A stretch of 64,000 bases of DNA from a virus, in IMG/VR virus record IMGVR_UViG_3300043449_000492, positions 105,070 to 169,069 of that record; one strand, 5' to 3'. Made by a program: the position numbers and the translations under genes. This document shows positions 26,872-34,550 of this stretch, in pieces. The stretch's first letter is position 1; each line of letters opens with the position of its first letter. The notes under the pieces were generated by a model. It did not search any database and was not told the DNA's origin. It worked only from the letters and a program-made list of their open reading frames with translations.

Positions 26872-27062
26872 GTAAAAAGAAGACCGAAGAAGACAAGCAC
26901 TATAAGCATTCGCCCGCTCGTCTATATGAGTTTGTTCCTGATAACACCATCGATACCAACAACGTCATTGAATTAGCTAAGATCGTGCGTGTTGGTATTG
27001 GTGGCAATCTACTAGAAAAACTTTCGCCTGAGTTACAGAAATTTTTCAAAGAAGTTGCATGA
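26868..27062 (+). CDS. Small hypothetical protein after gp43
   Basis: 64 residues, lysine-rich N-terminus then an amphipathic helix. ATGA overlaps on both sides couple it to gp43 and the next gene. No family recognised. Confidence 0.55.
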   Translation: MSKKKTEEDKHYKHSPARLYEFVPDNTIDTNNVIELAKIVRVGIGGNLLEKLSPELQKFFKEVA

Positions 27063-27823
27063 CGACTGTTCATCAGATTATCATTGTTGATGGTATGAAG
27101 ATACCAGACATGAGAACCAATCCCGTAGCTATGAACCGTTCAATGCAGAGCGTTAATGTTATGTATGGTCAACATGACTACCATCTTTGGTCAGGAGAAG
27201 AATGTATTGAGTTCATTCATTCTAACTTTGACAAAGAAGTATTAACTACATTTCATCGGCTTAACGCATATGCAAACAAGGCAGATTTAGCTCGGGCTTG
27301 CATTCTATATCTTCAAGGAGGTTTCTATACAGATATCTTCATTGAATGGTTGCAGCCAATTGACTTTGCATTACTAAATCAATTTGACTTCTGTGCATTT
27401 CGTGATCAATCAAAATTCAACTATCGCTTTCTATCTGTGCTGAATGGTATTCAGCTTACTAAGCCTCGTTGTAAAGTGCTAGAGGAACATATTAAACTTA
27501 TCATTCAAAACTCAAAGAATGAGTATTATGGTTATCCTCAACCTACAGCAATCTCAGGTCCAGTTGCATTAGGAAGATCAATAGCTAGAGCAATTGAGAC
27601 TGGATTTGATGAACAGAGAATTGGTTTAATCGGAGACATAATCAATCTTACAGTGGGTTATGGAAAAGAAAACTTCGGATTCGTTGCTAACAATGGAGAT
27701 ATCCTAGCACTACGAACTAAAGTTAACAATATGAATCAAATGGGCTTGACAGGAGCTAATGATTACTATACAATATACTGTGAGGGTCAGATATACAATA
27801 AGGAAGTGACTTATGATACCTAA
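27059..27823 (+). CDS. GT32-like glycosyltransferase
   Basis: 254 residues. NKADLARACILYLQGGFYTDIFIEWLQP matches the core of the sugar-binding DxD family (Och1/GT32, 'A..sDllRy.iLy.yGGvYlDlD'), except that the usual DxD reads DIF. That loss of the second Asp raises the possibility that it is inactive or uses another metal site. Forms a tandem with the next gene, with an 11-base overlap. Confidence 0.65.
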   Translation: MTTVHQIIIVDGMKIPDMRTNPVAMNRSMQSVNVMYGQHDYHLWSGEECIEFIHSNFDKEVLTTFHRLNAYANKADLARACILYLQGGFYTDIFIEWLQPIDFALLNQFDFCAFRDQSKFNYRFLSVLNGIQLTKPRCKVLEEHIKLIIQNSKNEYYGYPQPTAISGPVALGRSIARAIETGFDEQRIGLIGDIINLTVGYGKENFGFVANNGDILALRTKVNNMNQMGLTGANDYYTIYCEGQIYNKEVTYDT

Positions 27824-28505
27824 GATTATTCACCATACTGCTCCCAGGGATAAAACAAAATGGGGGCCACTCTGGAGTGTATGCCTAGATTCCTGGTATG
27901 AACATTTTCCTACAGATCAATATACTCATATCTTTTGGACAGACGAGGATCTAAATGATCTAGCTCATAATGACTTTGCTCCTTACTGGGATTTGTATTC
28001 ATCATTTCCTTTTGATATCATGAAAGTGGATATTGCACGATATATGATGCTATATAAGTTTGGTGGTCTTTATGTTGATATGGACTACTACTGCTATAAG
28101 AATTTCCACTCTACAATTAGTCATGTTGATCTAGTTATGGTTCAAGCATTAGGACATGATGAGGTTGTGCAGAATGCAATGATGGGTAGCAAACCAAAGC
28201 ATCCGTTTTGGTTAGATTGTTTAGAAGAAACTAAGCGTTTCAATTATAACTATATCGAAACACTATCTAAGACGCATTATGTCAAGGATATCACAGGACC
28301 TTATTTTCTCTCTCGTCAAGGAATGAAATGCACATATCCAATTCATATTCTTGACAAGAATGACTACAATCCTCCTATTGATTACGTTAGTAATAGTGTC
28401 ATTACAAGACATATGTTAACGAGCGTTTGGGTTGCAGACGGTAAGGATCTAAAGGAGTTTTATAAAGAAAATAGAAACGTAGACGCAGATACATTTAAAT
28501 TCTAG
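27813..28505 (+). CDS. GT32-family glycosyltransferase
   Basis: 230 residues. IPKIIHHTAP at the N-terminus, then KVDIARYMMLYKFGGLYVDMDYYCYKN with an intact DxD. The family transfers hexoses from nucleotide donors. This and the preceding gene stand between polymerase and recombinase, separate from the main sugar operon, so they may glycosylate a different target. Confidence 0.8.
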   Translation: MIPKIIHHTAPRDKTKWGPLWSVCLDSWYEHFPTDQYTHIFWTDEDLNDLAHNDFAPYWDLYSSFPFDIMKVDIARYMMLYKFGGLYVDMDYYCYKNFHSTISHVDLVMVQALGHDEVVQNAMMGSKPKHPFWLDCLEETKRFNYNYIETLSKTHYVKDITGPYFLSRQGMKCTYPIHILDKNDYNPPIDYVSNSVITRHMLTSVWVADGKDLKEFYKENRNVDADTFKF

Positions 28506-28526
28506 ATAGGGAGATTCCTATTCTAG
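28502..28526 (+). promoter_or_regulatory. Hairpin in uvsX leader
   Basis: CTAGATAGG pairs with CCTATTCTAG with one bulged T around the loop GAGATT. It overlaps the preceding stop region and lies 18 bases before the uvsX start and its AAGGAG SD; it may attenuate read-through or stabilise the mRNA. Confidence 0.35.
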
Positions 28527-28544
28527 TTACACAAGGAGAAACTT

Positions 28545-29603
28545 ATGTCAAATATTTTTAATCAGCTTTTGGCTGAAACGGATAACGAATACGCTTCCGT
28601 TGTTGACGACGGTGTAGCAGCAGGAGATGTGTCAGGCTTCATTGGCACAGGCTCATATGCTATGAATGCATTGCTCTCTGGCTCGATCTATGGAGGTCTA
28701 GCCCAGAATAAGGTAACAGCACTTGCAGGTGAGCCGTCTGTCGGTAAGACATTCTATGCACTTAATATCGTAAAGCAGTTTCTAGAGGATAACGCAAATG
28801 GATTTGTTTTCTATTTTGAGTCTGAGTCTGCTATTAGTAAGCAGTTTATTACTGATCGTGGTATTGATGCTAAACGTGTGGCTATCGTCCCTGTTGCTAC
28901 GGTGCAGCAGTTTAGAACTCAAGCAGTCAAGATACTGGACAAGTATCTGGAGGGAAAAGAAAAGCCCCCGATGCTGTTCGTCCTCGACTCACTCGGAAAC
29001 TTGTCAACCGACAAAGAAATGAATGACATTGCTGAGGGCAAAGATACTAGAGACATGACCCGAGCCCAGCTAGTTCGTGGTGCGTTTCGTGTTCTTACTC
29101 TTAAGCTTGGCAAGGCTAAAGTACCACTGATTGTTACTAACCATGTTTACGATGTTGTTGGTTCATATGTACCAATGAAGAAGATGGGTGGCGGCTCTGG
29201 ACTAGAGTATGCAGCTTCCACTATTATCTTTCTATCAAAGAAGAAGGATAAGACTCTGGACAATGATGACGGACGAACTGGTGCAGTCATTACAGCACAT
29301 ACCAAGAAGTCTCGTATGACTGTTGAAGACCGTAAGGTAGAAACCTGGCTCAACTATCAAACAGGGTTGGACAAGTATTATGGCTTGCTCGACCTTGCAG
29401 AGCGTTATGGTATCGTCAAGAAGATTGCCAACAAGTATGAGTTTCCTGACGGAACTAAGGCATTTGAGTCGCAAATCAAAAAGAATCCAGAAAAGTTCTT
29501 TACAAGTGATCTATTACATGCTATAAATGAAGGGTGTGAAGCAGACTTTCTTTACGGAAAGTATAGTGTAGAGGAAGAGGAAGATAATGCTCCCACAGCA
29601 TGA
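28545..29603 (+). CDS. uvsX: UvsX RecA-like recombinase
   Basis: 352 residues. Walker A GEPSVGKT at 62-69, Walker B in MLFVLDSLGNL, and the PMKKMGGGSGLEYAASTIIFLSK block typical of UvsX L2. Catalyses strand exchange for recombination-dependent replication. AAGGAG SD. The acidic C-terminal tail (VEEEEDNA) resembles that of T4 UvsX. Confidence 0.95.
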   Translation: MSNIFNQLLAETDNEYASVVDDGVAAGDVSGFIGTGSYAMNALLSGSIYGGLAQNKVTALAGEPSVGKTFYALNIVKQFLEDNANGFVFYFESESAISKQFITDRGIDAKRVAIVPVATVQQFRTQAVKILDKYLEGKEKPPMLFVLDSLGNLSTDKEMNDIAEGKDTRDMTRAQLVRGAFRVLTLKLGKAKVPLIVTNHVYDVVGSYVPMKKMGGGSGLEYAASTIIFLSKKKDKTLDNDDGRTGAVITAHTKKSRMTVEDRKVETWLNYQTGLDKYYGLLDLAERYGIVKKIANKYEFPDGTKAFESQIKKNPEKFFTSDLLHAINEGCEADFLYGKYSVEEEEDNAPTA

Positions 29604-30225
29604 GTTCTTTAGAGACAATGGTTTTATGTTAGTTCAAAACGTATTTACTCCAGAGGAATGTTTAGAAGTAACAGAAAGAATGTTTCTAAAGTGCGAACCA
29701 CCAGATTCCATGTGTCCAAAGTCAGAGGGGGCTTATGCCCTCTTTGACGACTATCTCTATAAGAAGAAGGAAATCTTTGAAAGAGCGATTGGATTAGAAT
29801 TGCATCCAACTTACACATATACACGATTATATCGTCCTAATGAACTTCTATGGATGCATGTTGATAGAGAATCTTGTGAGGTTACTGCATCTGTAACTAT
29901 AAGCTTTAAGGGAAACTCAATCTGGCCTATCTACTTTCTAGAAAGACAAAAATCTTTAGAAGTTAGAGACAAGTATATTATGAAAAATATTCAGTATTAT
30001 GAGGTAGATCAAAACGACATTCAGAATCAAATTGCTGTAACTATTGATGCTGGTGATGCAGCGGTGTTTCGAGGAATGGAACTATTTCATTGGCGCAGAG
30101 AATATACTCAAGGCGAATGGCAAATACAAATGTTCTTACACTATGTTGATGCTAATGGTCCTTGTAAGGACTTTAAATGGGACAAGAGAGAACAATTGGG
30201 TATTAAAAAGAAAGGACCTTATTAA
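29587..30225 (+). CDS. 2OG-Fe(II) dioxygenase
   Basis: 212 residues with the iron-binding triad of the PhyH/prolyl hydroxylase class: H91-x-D93 in WMHVDRESC and H168 in LFHWRREY, followed by strands. Such genes are common in T4-like cyanophages, where substrates are unknown. Overlaps uvsX by 17 bases and the next gene by one. Confidence 0.8.
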   Translation: MLPQHEFFRDNGFMLVQNVFTPEECLEVTERMFLKCEPPDSMCPKSEGAYALFDDYLYKKKEIFERAIGLELHPTYTYTRLYRPNELLWMHVDRESCEVTASVTISFKGNSIWPIYFLERQKSLEVRDKYIMKNIQYYEVDQNDIQNQIAVTIDAGDAAVFRGMELFHWRREYTQGEWQIQMFLHYVDANGPCKDFKWDKREQLGIKKKGPY

Positions 30226-30593
30226 TGGAACCGGGAACTGATTACAAGTTTAGGGATGATATGTTTGACGCTAATCAATCAGAATCTACCGTTCCTATTG
30301 AATTATTGATTGAACCATTCAATGGAGTCATCTATCGTTATACAACGGTAAGATTCAAGTTAGGTGAAGACGATGTTCCTAGACTACAGTATGATTATGA
30401 TATCGTGAAGACGAATGACCTTTCGATGATTACACTAAGAAAGAATCAGAAGTTCAATGATATTCTAGGATTGATTCTTAATGCGATGTTGCTAGACCTG
30501 GGGGATGCGAGTGAAACTACGACTGGAACAAATAATTCTGAAGAACCTAATTCAGAGGGAAGACTTCACGAGGAAGGTCCTACCGTTCCTTAA
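30225..30593 (+). CDS. Hypothetical protein upstream of gp41
   Basis: 122 residues: strand-rich core (EPFNGVIYRYTTVRFKLG) then a low-complexity Thr/Glu-rich tail. Its last 89 bases overlap the gp41 frame, an arrangement I have seen in T4-like cyanophage relatives. Function unknown. Confidence 0.6.
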   Translation: MEPGTDYKFRDDMFDANQSESTVPIELLIEPFNGVIYRYTTVRFKLGEDDVPRLQYDYDIVKTNDLSMITLRKNQKFNDILGLILNAMLLDLGDASETTTGTNNSEEPNSEGRLHEEGPTVP

Positions 30594-31902
30594 AGAGGAG
30601 TATTTTACCAGTCTAGAAGATCGGCTACTTTATAAAGAAGTAGCCGACTTCGTCCTCAAGTATAATCAACAACCAACCTTTGATGCTCTCTCTATTGCGG
30701 TTGATGAAATCCGTGGTGGCACGGATGATACAATCAAGCAAATCCAAGAGACATTAGATGCTCTCAAAAAAGACACAGATTCGACAAATCCAGATTGGCT
30801 TCTAGACACAACCGAAAAGTTTTGTCAGGAGAAGGCAATCTATCTGGCGATCACTGAGTCTTTGGAGATTATGAATGGTAAGGGCAAACTAACTAAGGGA
30901 GCAATCCCTTCTCTTTTGTCAGATGCCTTGTCTATCTCGTTTGATCCTAATGTTGGTCATGATTACTTTGACAATGCAGATAATCGTTATGAGTATTATC
31001 ACCGTGTGCAGGAGAAGCTTCCCTTTGATCTGGAATTTCTTAACAAGATTACAAAGAATGGAGTCCCACGAAAGACGCTTAATGTTGTCATGGCTGGTGT
31101 TGGCGTCGGTAAATCTCTTACTCTTTGTCATCTTTCTGCTGCTTATCTCAATCAAGGTAAAAATGTTCTATACATAACTCTTGAACTTGCAGAGGAAGAA
31201 GTGGCGAAGAGAATCGATGCAAACCTTCTAAATGTAACAATTGACGACCTTTTGGTTCTTCCAAAGGATCTATATGATAAGAAGGTTGGCAACATTCGTA
31301 AGAAGACCGATGGCAAGCTTATCATCAAGGAATATCCAACTACAACTGCATCGACCAATCACTTCAAGAGTCTGCTCAATGAGCTAAGCCTCAAGAAAAG
31401 TTTTGTGCCTGATGTTATCCTGATTGATTATATTAACATCTGTGCTTCTGCAAGAGTGAAGCCTGGAGTTGCTAACTCATATACATACATCAAGGCAATT
31501 GCAGAAGAACTTAGAGGACTTGCAGTTGAATATAATGTCCCACTCTGGACAGCTACACAGCTAACGAGAGGCGGTTACGGTTCGTCTGATCCTGACATGA
31601 CAGATACTGCAGAGTCGTTTGGTCTACCTGCAACTGCGGACTTGTTTCTTGCAGCAATCACCAATGAGCAACTGGAACAACTAAACCAATTGATGTTCAA
31701 GCAGCTAAAGAATCGTTACAATGATCCATCATTAAATAAACGATTCATTATTGGGGTTGACAGATCACGCATGAAGTTGTATGATGTAGAACAATCAGCA
31801 CAAGACATTGTTGACTCCGGGCAAGAGGAAGAAGAAAAGCCAAAGCCTAGATTTGGAAACACATCAACCAGCAATAACAAGTTTAAAGGATTGAAAGTAT
31901 GA
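30505..31902 (+). CDS. 41: Replicative DNA helicase (gp41, DnaB family)
   Basis: 465 residues, matching T4 gp41 throughout: N-terminal LEQIILKNLI, the linker GAIPSLLSDALSISFDPNVGHDYF, Walker A AGVGVGKS at about 197-204, AEEEVAKRIDANLL, and LIDYINIC as Walker B. Unwinds duplex DNA 5'-3' as the gp41-gp61 primosome. Start could be ATG 30505 or GTG 30511; the latter is closer to a GGGGGA element. Confidence 0.95.
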   Translation: MRVKLRLEQIILKNLIQREDFTRKVLPFLKEEYFTSLEDRLLYKEVADFVLKYNQQPTFDALSIAVDEIRGGTDDTIKQIQETLDALKKDTDSTNPDWLLDTTEKFCQEKAIYLAITESLEIMNGKGKLTKGAIPSLLSDALSISFDPNVGHDYFDNADNRYEYYHRVQEKLPFDLEFLNKITKNGVPRKTLNVVMAGVGVGKSLTLCHLSAAYLNQGKNVLYITLELAEEEVAKRIDANLLNVTIDDLLVLPKDLYDKKVGNIRKKTDGKLIIKEYPTTTASTNHFKSLLNELSLKKSFVPDVILIDYINICASARVKPGVANSYTYIKAIAEELRGLAVEYNVPLWTATQLTRGGYGSSDPDMTDTAESFGLPATADLFLAAITNEQLEQLNQLMFKQLKNRYNDPSLNKRFIIGVDRSRMKLYDVEQSAQDIVDSGQEEEEKPKPRFGNTSTSNNKFKGLKV

Positions 31903-32138
31903 AGCTATATACATATTATCCAGAGTTTGATGAAAACGAAGACGTTAAGTGGCTTGTCAATGAGAAGACAACCGAACAGATTGTTGGTGAATTTTGGTTT
32001 GAGGAAGATGCAACAGAGTTTGCGACGTTTCTGGAACGTGGTGGAGGATTCGCAGGATTTACTCCTGCTTTCATCTTAAAAAAGACACATTCCTATGATA
32101 TCAATGACGCATTCGCTGCGGAGTTCGTGGAGGAATAG
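31899..32138 (+). CDS. Small acidic hypothetical protein
   Basis: 79 residues with many Glu/Asp and aromatic residues; ATGA overlap with gp41, so co-translated. No family recognised. Confidence 0.55.
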   Translation: MKLYTYYPEFDENEDVKWLVNEKTTEQIVGEFWFEEDATEFATFLERGGGFAGFTPAFILKKTHSYDINDAFAAEFVEE

Positions 32139-32151
32139 TAGTCAGAGTGCC

Positions 32152-32179
32152 TTGACATTCCTTAGCGACCGTATATAAT
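32152..32179 (+). promoter_or_regulatory. Sigma-70-type promoter ahead of the tRNA cluster
   Basis: TTGACA (32152-32157), 16-base spacer, TATAAT (32174-32179). First promoter of the tRNA region, about 120 bases before the first tRNA. Confidence 0.8.
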
Positions 32180-32185
32180 GGAAAC

Positions 32186-32290
32186 ATGATCGAGAAACAA
32201 AACTTTCGCTTGGAAATGTTCAAGTCAATCTTATGGGGATGGCTAACAGGAAACATGATAGGCATGTTGATCTGTTCTATCGCCTTCTAG
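32186..32290 (+). CDS. Possible 34-residue membrane peptide
   Basis: ATG seven bases after the -10 box, 34 codons, with a hydrophobic C-terminal half (WGWLTGNMIGMLICSIAF). No SD can fit, so translation would be nearly leaderless. It may be chance in a short spacer before the tRNA genes. Confidence 0.25.
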   Translation: MIEKQNFRLEMFKSILWGWLTGNMIGMLICSIAF

Positions 32291-32298
32291 GAATCAAT

Positions 32299-32375
32299 GG
32301 TCCCGTAGCTCAGCCGGATAGAGCATCTGCCTTCTAAGCAGAGGGTCGCACGTTCGAATCGTGCCGGGATCGCCA
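32299..32375 (+). tRNA. tRNA-Arg (UCU)
   Basis: 77 bases, acceptor GGTCCCG/CGGGATC, anticodon loop CTTCTAA, T-loop TTCGAAT, CCA encoded. Reads AGA. Confidence 0.93.
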
Positions 32376-32379
32376 ATTT

Positions 32380-32471
32380 GGGGGTGGGTGTTGGTACACA
32401 GGGAGGCCTTATAAGCCTTCTAGCGGCAGATTACCGTTCTCGACAGGGTTCGAATCCTTGCACCCCTACCA
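32380..32471 (+). tRNA. Class II tRNA with UAU anticodon
   Basis: 92 bases with acceptor GGGGGTG/CACCCCT, A73, CCA encoded. Anticodon stem GAGGC/GCCTT closes the loop CTTATAA, giving UAU (Ile AUA). The variable arm is long (about 24 bases with a GCGG/CCGT stem), as in Leu and Ser tRNAs, and the T-loop is normal. A UAU anticodon in a class II body is unusual; the body and A73 resemble tRNA-Leu(UAA) with one anticodon change. Amino-acid identity is uncertain. Confidence 0.75.
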
Positions 32472-32501
32472 AAAAAGTGAGAAAAAACGTAAAAATATCG
32501 C

Positions 32502-32530
32502 TTGACATTACTGTTTGTGTGCTATATAAT
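32502..32530 (+). promoter_or_regulatory. Sigma-70-type promoter
   Basis: TTGACA (32502-32507), 17-base spacer, TATAAT (32525-32530): perfect consensus. Drives the small ORFs and following tRNAs. Confidence 0.85.
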
Positions 32531-32563
32531 GATGCAACAATGAAACTTCGGAGAGTGCGAACG

Positions 32564-32758
32564 ATGAAGGACGAGAACGTAAAGAGAGAATCCTACTGGA
32601 TAGTCGAAATGGCTCAGGGTGAGAAGGTATTATACCAGAACACCTTTAAGAATTTCGAGTCTGCTTGGACCAAGTATGAGTCCTTCAAAGAGAAGGATAT
32701 AAAGGGTAAGGCTTCTGTCATGTTACAGAGACGTTACAAGGAATACAAGATAGCTTAA
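32564..32758 (+). CDS. Small basic hypothetical protein
   Basis: 64 residues, Lys/Glu rich. ATG 32564 has GGAGAG upstream; an in-frame ATG at 32540 would lie almost at the predicted transcription start. No family recognised. Confidence 0.55.
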   Translation: MKDENVKRESYWIVEMAQGEKVLYQNTFKNFESAWTKYESFKEKDIKGKASVMLQRRYKEYKIA

Positions 32759-32763
32759 CTGAC

Positions 32764-32895
32764 ATGAAGGACGGTACCCGTATGCGAAACGGGGAGAACA
32801 TTCTGGGTGATCGCACATCTGGCATTAAGTATCCGTTAAACCCTTTGGTAAATGACGGAGCGTTTCTTCTTCTTAATGCGTATAAATGGAGATAG
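32764..32895 (+). CDS. Possible 43-residue peptide
   Basis: ATG five bases after the previous stop, 43 codons, ending just before the SD of the next gene. Contains KYPLNPLVNDGAFLLLNAYKW. No good SD of its own; coupling to the upstream gene is possible. Confidence 0.35.
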   Translation: MKDGTRMRNGENILGDRTSGIKYPLNPLVNDGAFLLLNAYKWR

Positions 32896-32899
32896 TGAA

Positions 32900-33142
32900 A
32901 TGAAGTATGCAATTATTGGTATCGCTATGTTAGTCTCGGGTGCTGCTTTCGCTGCTCCGTATGGCACTTACCAGAATCCTGTTCAGGATCCGCCGTTCAC
33001 TGGTGATTGGTCCGTTCCAGTTCATCGTGGCTTGTATTGTGTCCAGGGAACTTGGCACTATGGTTGGCTTCGTCCTTGGGAAGGTCAGATGGTTGTGAAG
33101 TCGTCATGTGGAACCGCTGTTTATCAGGTTCCTGTTAACTAA
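32900..33142 (+). CDS. Small secreted protein
   Basis: 80 residues. Sec signal peptide (YAIIGIAMLVSGAAFA, cleavage before APYG), then an aromatic, Gly/Pro-rich mature part with two cysteines that may form a disulfide. GGAG SD, and a TATAAATG late-like box at 32881. Periplasmic; function unknown. Confidence 0.6.
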   Translation: MKYAIIGIAMLVSGAAFAAPYGTYQNPVQDPPFTGDWSVPVHRGLYCVQGTWHYGWLRPWEGQMVVKSSCGTAVYQVPVN

Positions 33143-33148
33143 TACAAT

Positions 33149-33223
33149 GGGGCATGAGTCGGACGCTAAGGCGCAGGACTGCAAATCCTTGAGAACCCGG
33201 TTGAACTCCGGGATGCCCCTCCA
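33149..33223 (+). tRNA. tRNA-Cys (GCA)
   Basis: 75 bases, acceptor GGGGCAT/ATGCCCC, loop CTGCAAA, T-loop TTGAACT, CCA encoded. The last bases of its CCA are part of the long inverted repeat that follows. Confidence 0.9.
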
Positions 33224-33329
33224 TTTCTTTCATAAGTGTTCTCGCCTAGAGAACATGGTTGCAAACTTGCTAGGTCGTTTCTTGGATAAGCTGAAATAGG
33301 CAAAGCGGAGAACACTTATGAAAGAAATG
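33222..33329 (+). ncRNA. Long hairpin spacer between tRNA-Cys and tRNA-Asn
   Basis: A perfect 22-base inverted repeat (33222-33243 and 33308-33329) encloses 64 bases that contain a further GCCTA/TAGGC pairing. It fills the whole space between two tRNAs, its left arm beginning inside the CCA of tRNA-Cys. There is no ORF of note. It could be an RNase III processing stem or a stable small RNA. Confidence 0.65.
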
Positions 33330-33334
33330 AACAT

Positions 33335-33410
33335 TTCCCGATAGCTCAGTTGGTAGAGCAAGCGACTGTTAATCGCTGTGTCCCTGGTTCGAGCCCAGGT
33401 CGGGAAGCCA
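33335..33410 (+). tRNA. tRNA-Asn (GUU)
   Basis: 76 bases, acceptor TTCCCGA/TCGGGAA, loop CTGTTAA, T-loop TTCGAGC, CCA encoded. Confidence 0.93.
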
Positions 33411-33414
33411 ATAC

Positions 33415-33481
33415 TATAGTGGTCTACTGGAATGATGCCACGTCGGATAAGCAAGCAACGGCAAGTTGCTTCACCACTATA
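33415..33481 (+). ncRNA. Hairpin spacer between tRNA-Asn and tRNA-Lys
   Basis: TATAGTGGT (33415-33423) pairs with ACCACTATA (33473-33481); inside, AAGCAAC/GTTGCTT (33453-33459, 33465-33471) form a second hairpin with loop GGCAA. It fills the gap between two tRNAs. Confidence 0.5.
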
Positions 33482-33482
33482 T

Positions 33483-33558
33483 GGGTCCATAGCTCAATAG
33501 GTAGAGCAAGGGTCTTTTAAACCCAAGGTTCCGAGTTCAAATCTCGGTGGACCCTCCA
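33483..33558 (+). tRNA. tRNA-Lys (UUU)
   Basis: 76 bases, acceptor GGGTCCA/TGGACCC, loop CTTTTAA, T-loop TTCAAAT, CCA encoded. Confidence 0.93.
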
Positions 33559-33559
33559 T

Positions 33560-33635
33560 GCTGGTATAGCTCAGACGGTAGAGCAGTTGCCTCGTAAGCA
33601 TCAGGTCGTGGGTTCGATTCCTGCTACCAGCACCA
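33560..33635 (+). tRNA. tRNA-Thr (CGU)
   Basis: 76 bases, acceptor GCTGGTA/TACCAGC, loop CTCGTAA, T-loop TTCGATT, CCA encoded. One base from the preceding tRNA. Reads ACG only. Confidence 0.9.
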
Positions 33636-33650
33636 CTTTTATAGAGAGTA

Positions 33651-34190
33651 ATGAGTATAAAGCATAAACATCACATTATACCGAGGCATATGGGCGGAAC
33701 AGATGATTCAACAAACATCGTTGACCTGACGATAGAGGAACATGCCGAAGCGCACAGAATCTTGTATGAGAAATATGGTAATGAGAAAGATAAACTTGCT
33801 TGGCAAGGATTGCTTGGTCTTGTTCCAAAAGCTGATATTATGCAAAGTCTTCATCGATTAGGTAGAGAGAAGGCAGATAACATTATAAAAGAAAAATATG
33901 GAGTATCTAATCCAGGTCAGTTGTTACATAATAGACAAAGAACCTCGGAACAAAATAGAAGACTACATAAAGAAGGTAGAATGTCCGCTCCTGATTGGAC
34001 GGGCAAAAAACATAGAGAAGAAACGAAACGATTGATTGGAGCGAAAAACTCAGTGATACAATCGGGGAGTGGAAACTCACAGTTCGGTACTATGTGGATA
34101 ACAGATGGCAAACAGAGTAAAAAGATAAAAAGAGTAGATGCTATACCCGAAGGATGGTATAGAGGTAGAGTTATTGCGGACGTGGTATAG
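33651..34190 (+). CDS. HNH homing endonuclease
   Basis: 179 residues. N-terminal HNH core [32 protein letters not shown] (split here as [16 protein letters not shown] and [14 protein letters not shown]), then helices and a C-terminal DNA-binding part with [10 protein letters not shown] (NUMOD3-like) and [15 protein letters not shown]. Free-standing homing endonucleases copy themselves into related genomes. The last 15 bases of the gene are the first 15 of tRNA-Gly, suggesting insertion at or beside that tRNA. Frames are intact. Confidence 0.85.
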   Translation: MSIKHKHHIIPRHMGGTDDSTNIVDLTIEEHAEAHRILYEKYGNEKDKLAWQGLLGLVPKADIMQSLHRLGREKADNIIKEKYGVSNPGQLLHNRQRTSEQNRRLHKEGRMSAPDWTGKKHREETKRLIGAKNSVIQSGSGNSQFGTMWITDGKQSKKIKRVDAIPEGWYRGRVIADVV

Positions 34191-34251
34191 ATAGATGTGC
34201 CCTAGACTTCCAATCTAGAGAGGACCAGAGCGTTACTGGCCGTCCGCTCCA
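34176..34251 (+). tRNA. tRNA-Gly-like (UCC) with non-canonical D- and T-loops
   Basis: 76 bases. Acceptor GCGGACG/CGTCCGC, U73 as in tRNA-Gly, CCA encoded; anticodon stem CTAGA/TCTAG with loop CTTCCAA. The T-loop reads AGCGTTA instead of TTCxAxx, and the D-loop (AGATAGAT) lacks the GG pair, so the usual elbow contact cannot form. The 5' end overlaps the HNH gene. Either a specialised or a decaying tRNA. Confidence 0.65.
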
Positions 34252-34298
34252 ATAACCATCATAGGAGTTGAACGCCCTATGGTCACTATATATTCTCT

Positions 34299-34357
34299 GA
34301 GTTGTCGAGGTATATAGACATGAGTATCTGGCTACTCGGAGGTCCAGAAGACAACTC
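34299..34357 (+). ncRNA. Structured spacer with alternative helices
   Basis: Within the 212-base gap between tRNA-Gly and the CAU tRNA, GAGTTGTC (34299-34306) pairs with GACAACTC (34350-34357), with GAGTA/TACTC inside. The segment AACTCGTC (34353-34360) can instead pair with GACGAGTT (34419-34426). Further hairpins are GCCAC/GTGGC at 34379-34397 and GGGAG/CTCCC at 34399-34417. No ORF of substance is seen in the gap. Confidence 0.4.
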
Positions 34358-34463
34358 GTCTTATCAGTTCAATAATCTGCCACAACGAAATAGTGGCTGG
34401 GAGATAGTAGTAACTCCCGACGAGTTCGTCCATGGGGCCGACGTTAAATGTCCCCACCAGTTT

Positions 34464-34538
34464 AGCGGGTGGGTGGTTTAGTATCACAGGTGCCTCATAC
34501 GCACCTAGAAGTGGGGGCAGATCCCACACCCGCTTCCA
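34464..34538 (+). tRNA. tRNA with CAU anticodon and non-canonical loops
   Basis: 75 bases. Acceptor AGCGGGT/ACCCGCT, U73, CCA encoded; anticodon stem GGTGC/GCACC with loop CTCATAC; T-stem GTGGG/CCCAC is perfect but its loop reads GGCAGAT, and the D-loop lacks GG. Could be Met or lysidine-modified Ile; U73 fits neither well. Shares its odd elbow with the tRNA-Gly 212 bases upstream. Confidence 0.6.
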
Positions 34539-34550
34539 ATAACCGTGCTT

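Noticed and set aside
27059-28505. Transposon carrying the two GT32-like genes
   Set aside because: No terminal inverted repeats, target duplications or transposase are visible; genes are coupled to neighbours by short overlaps.
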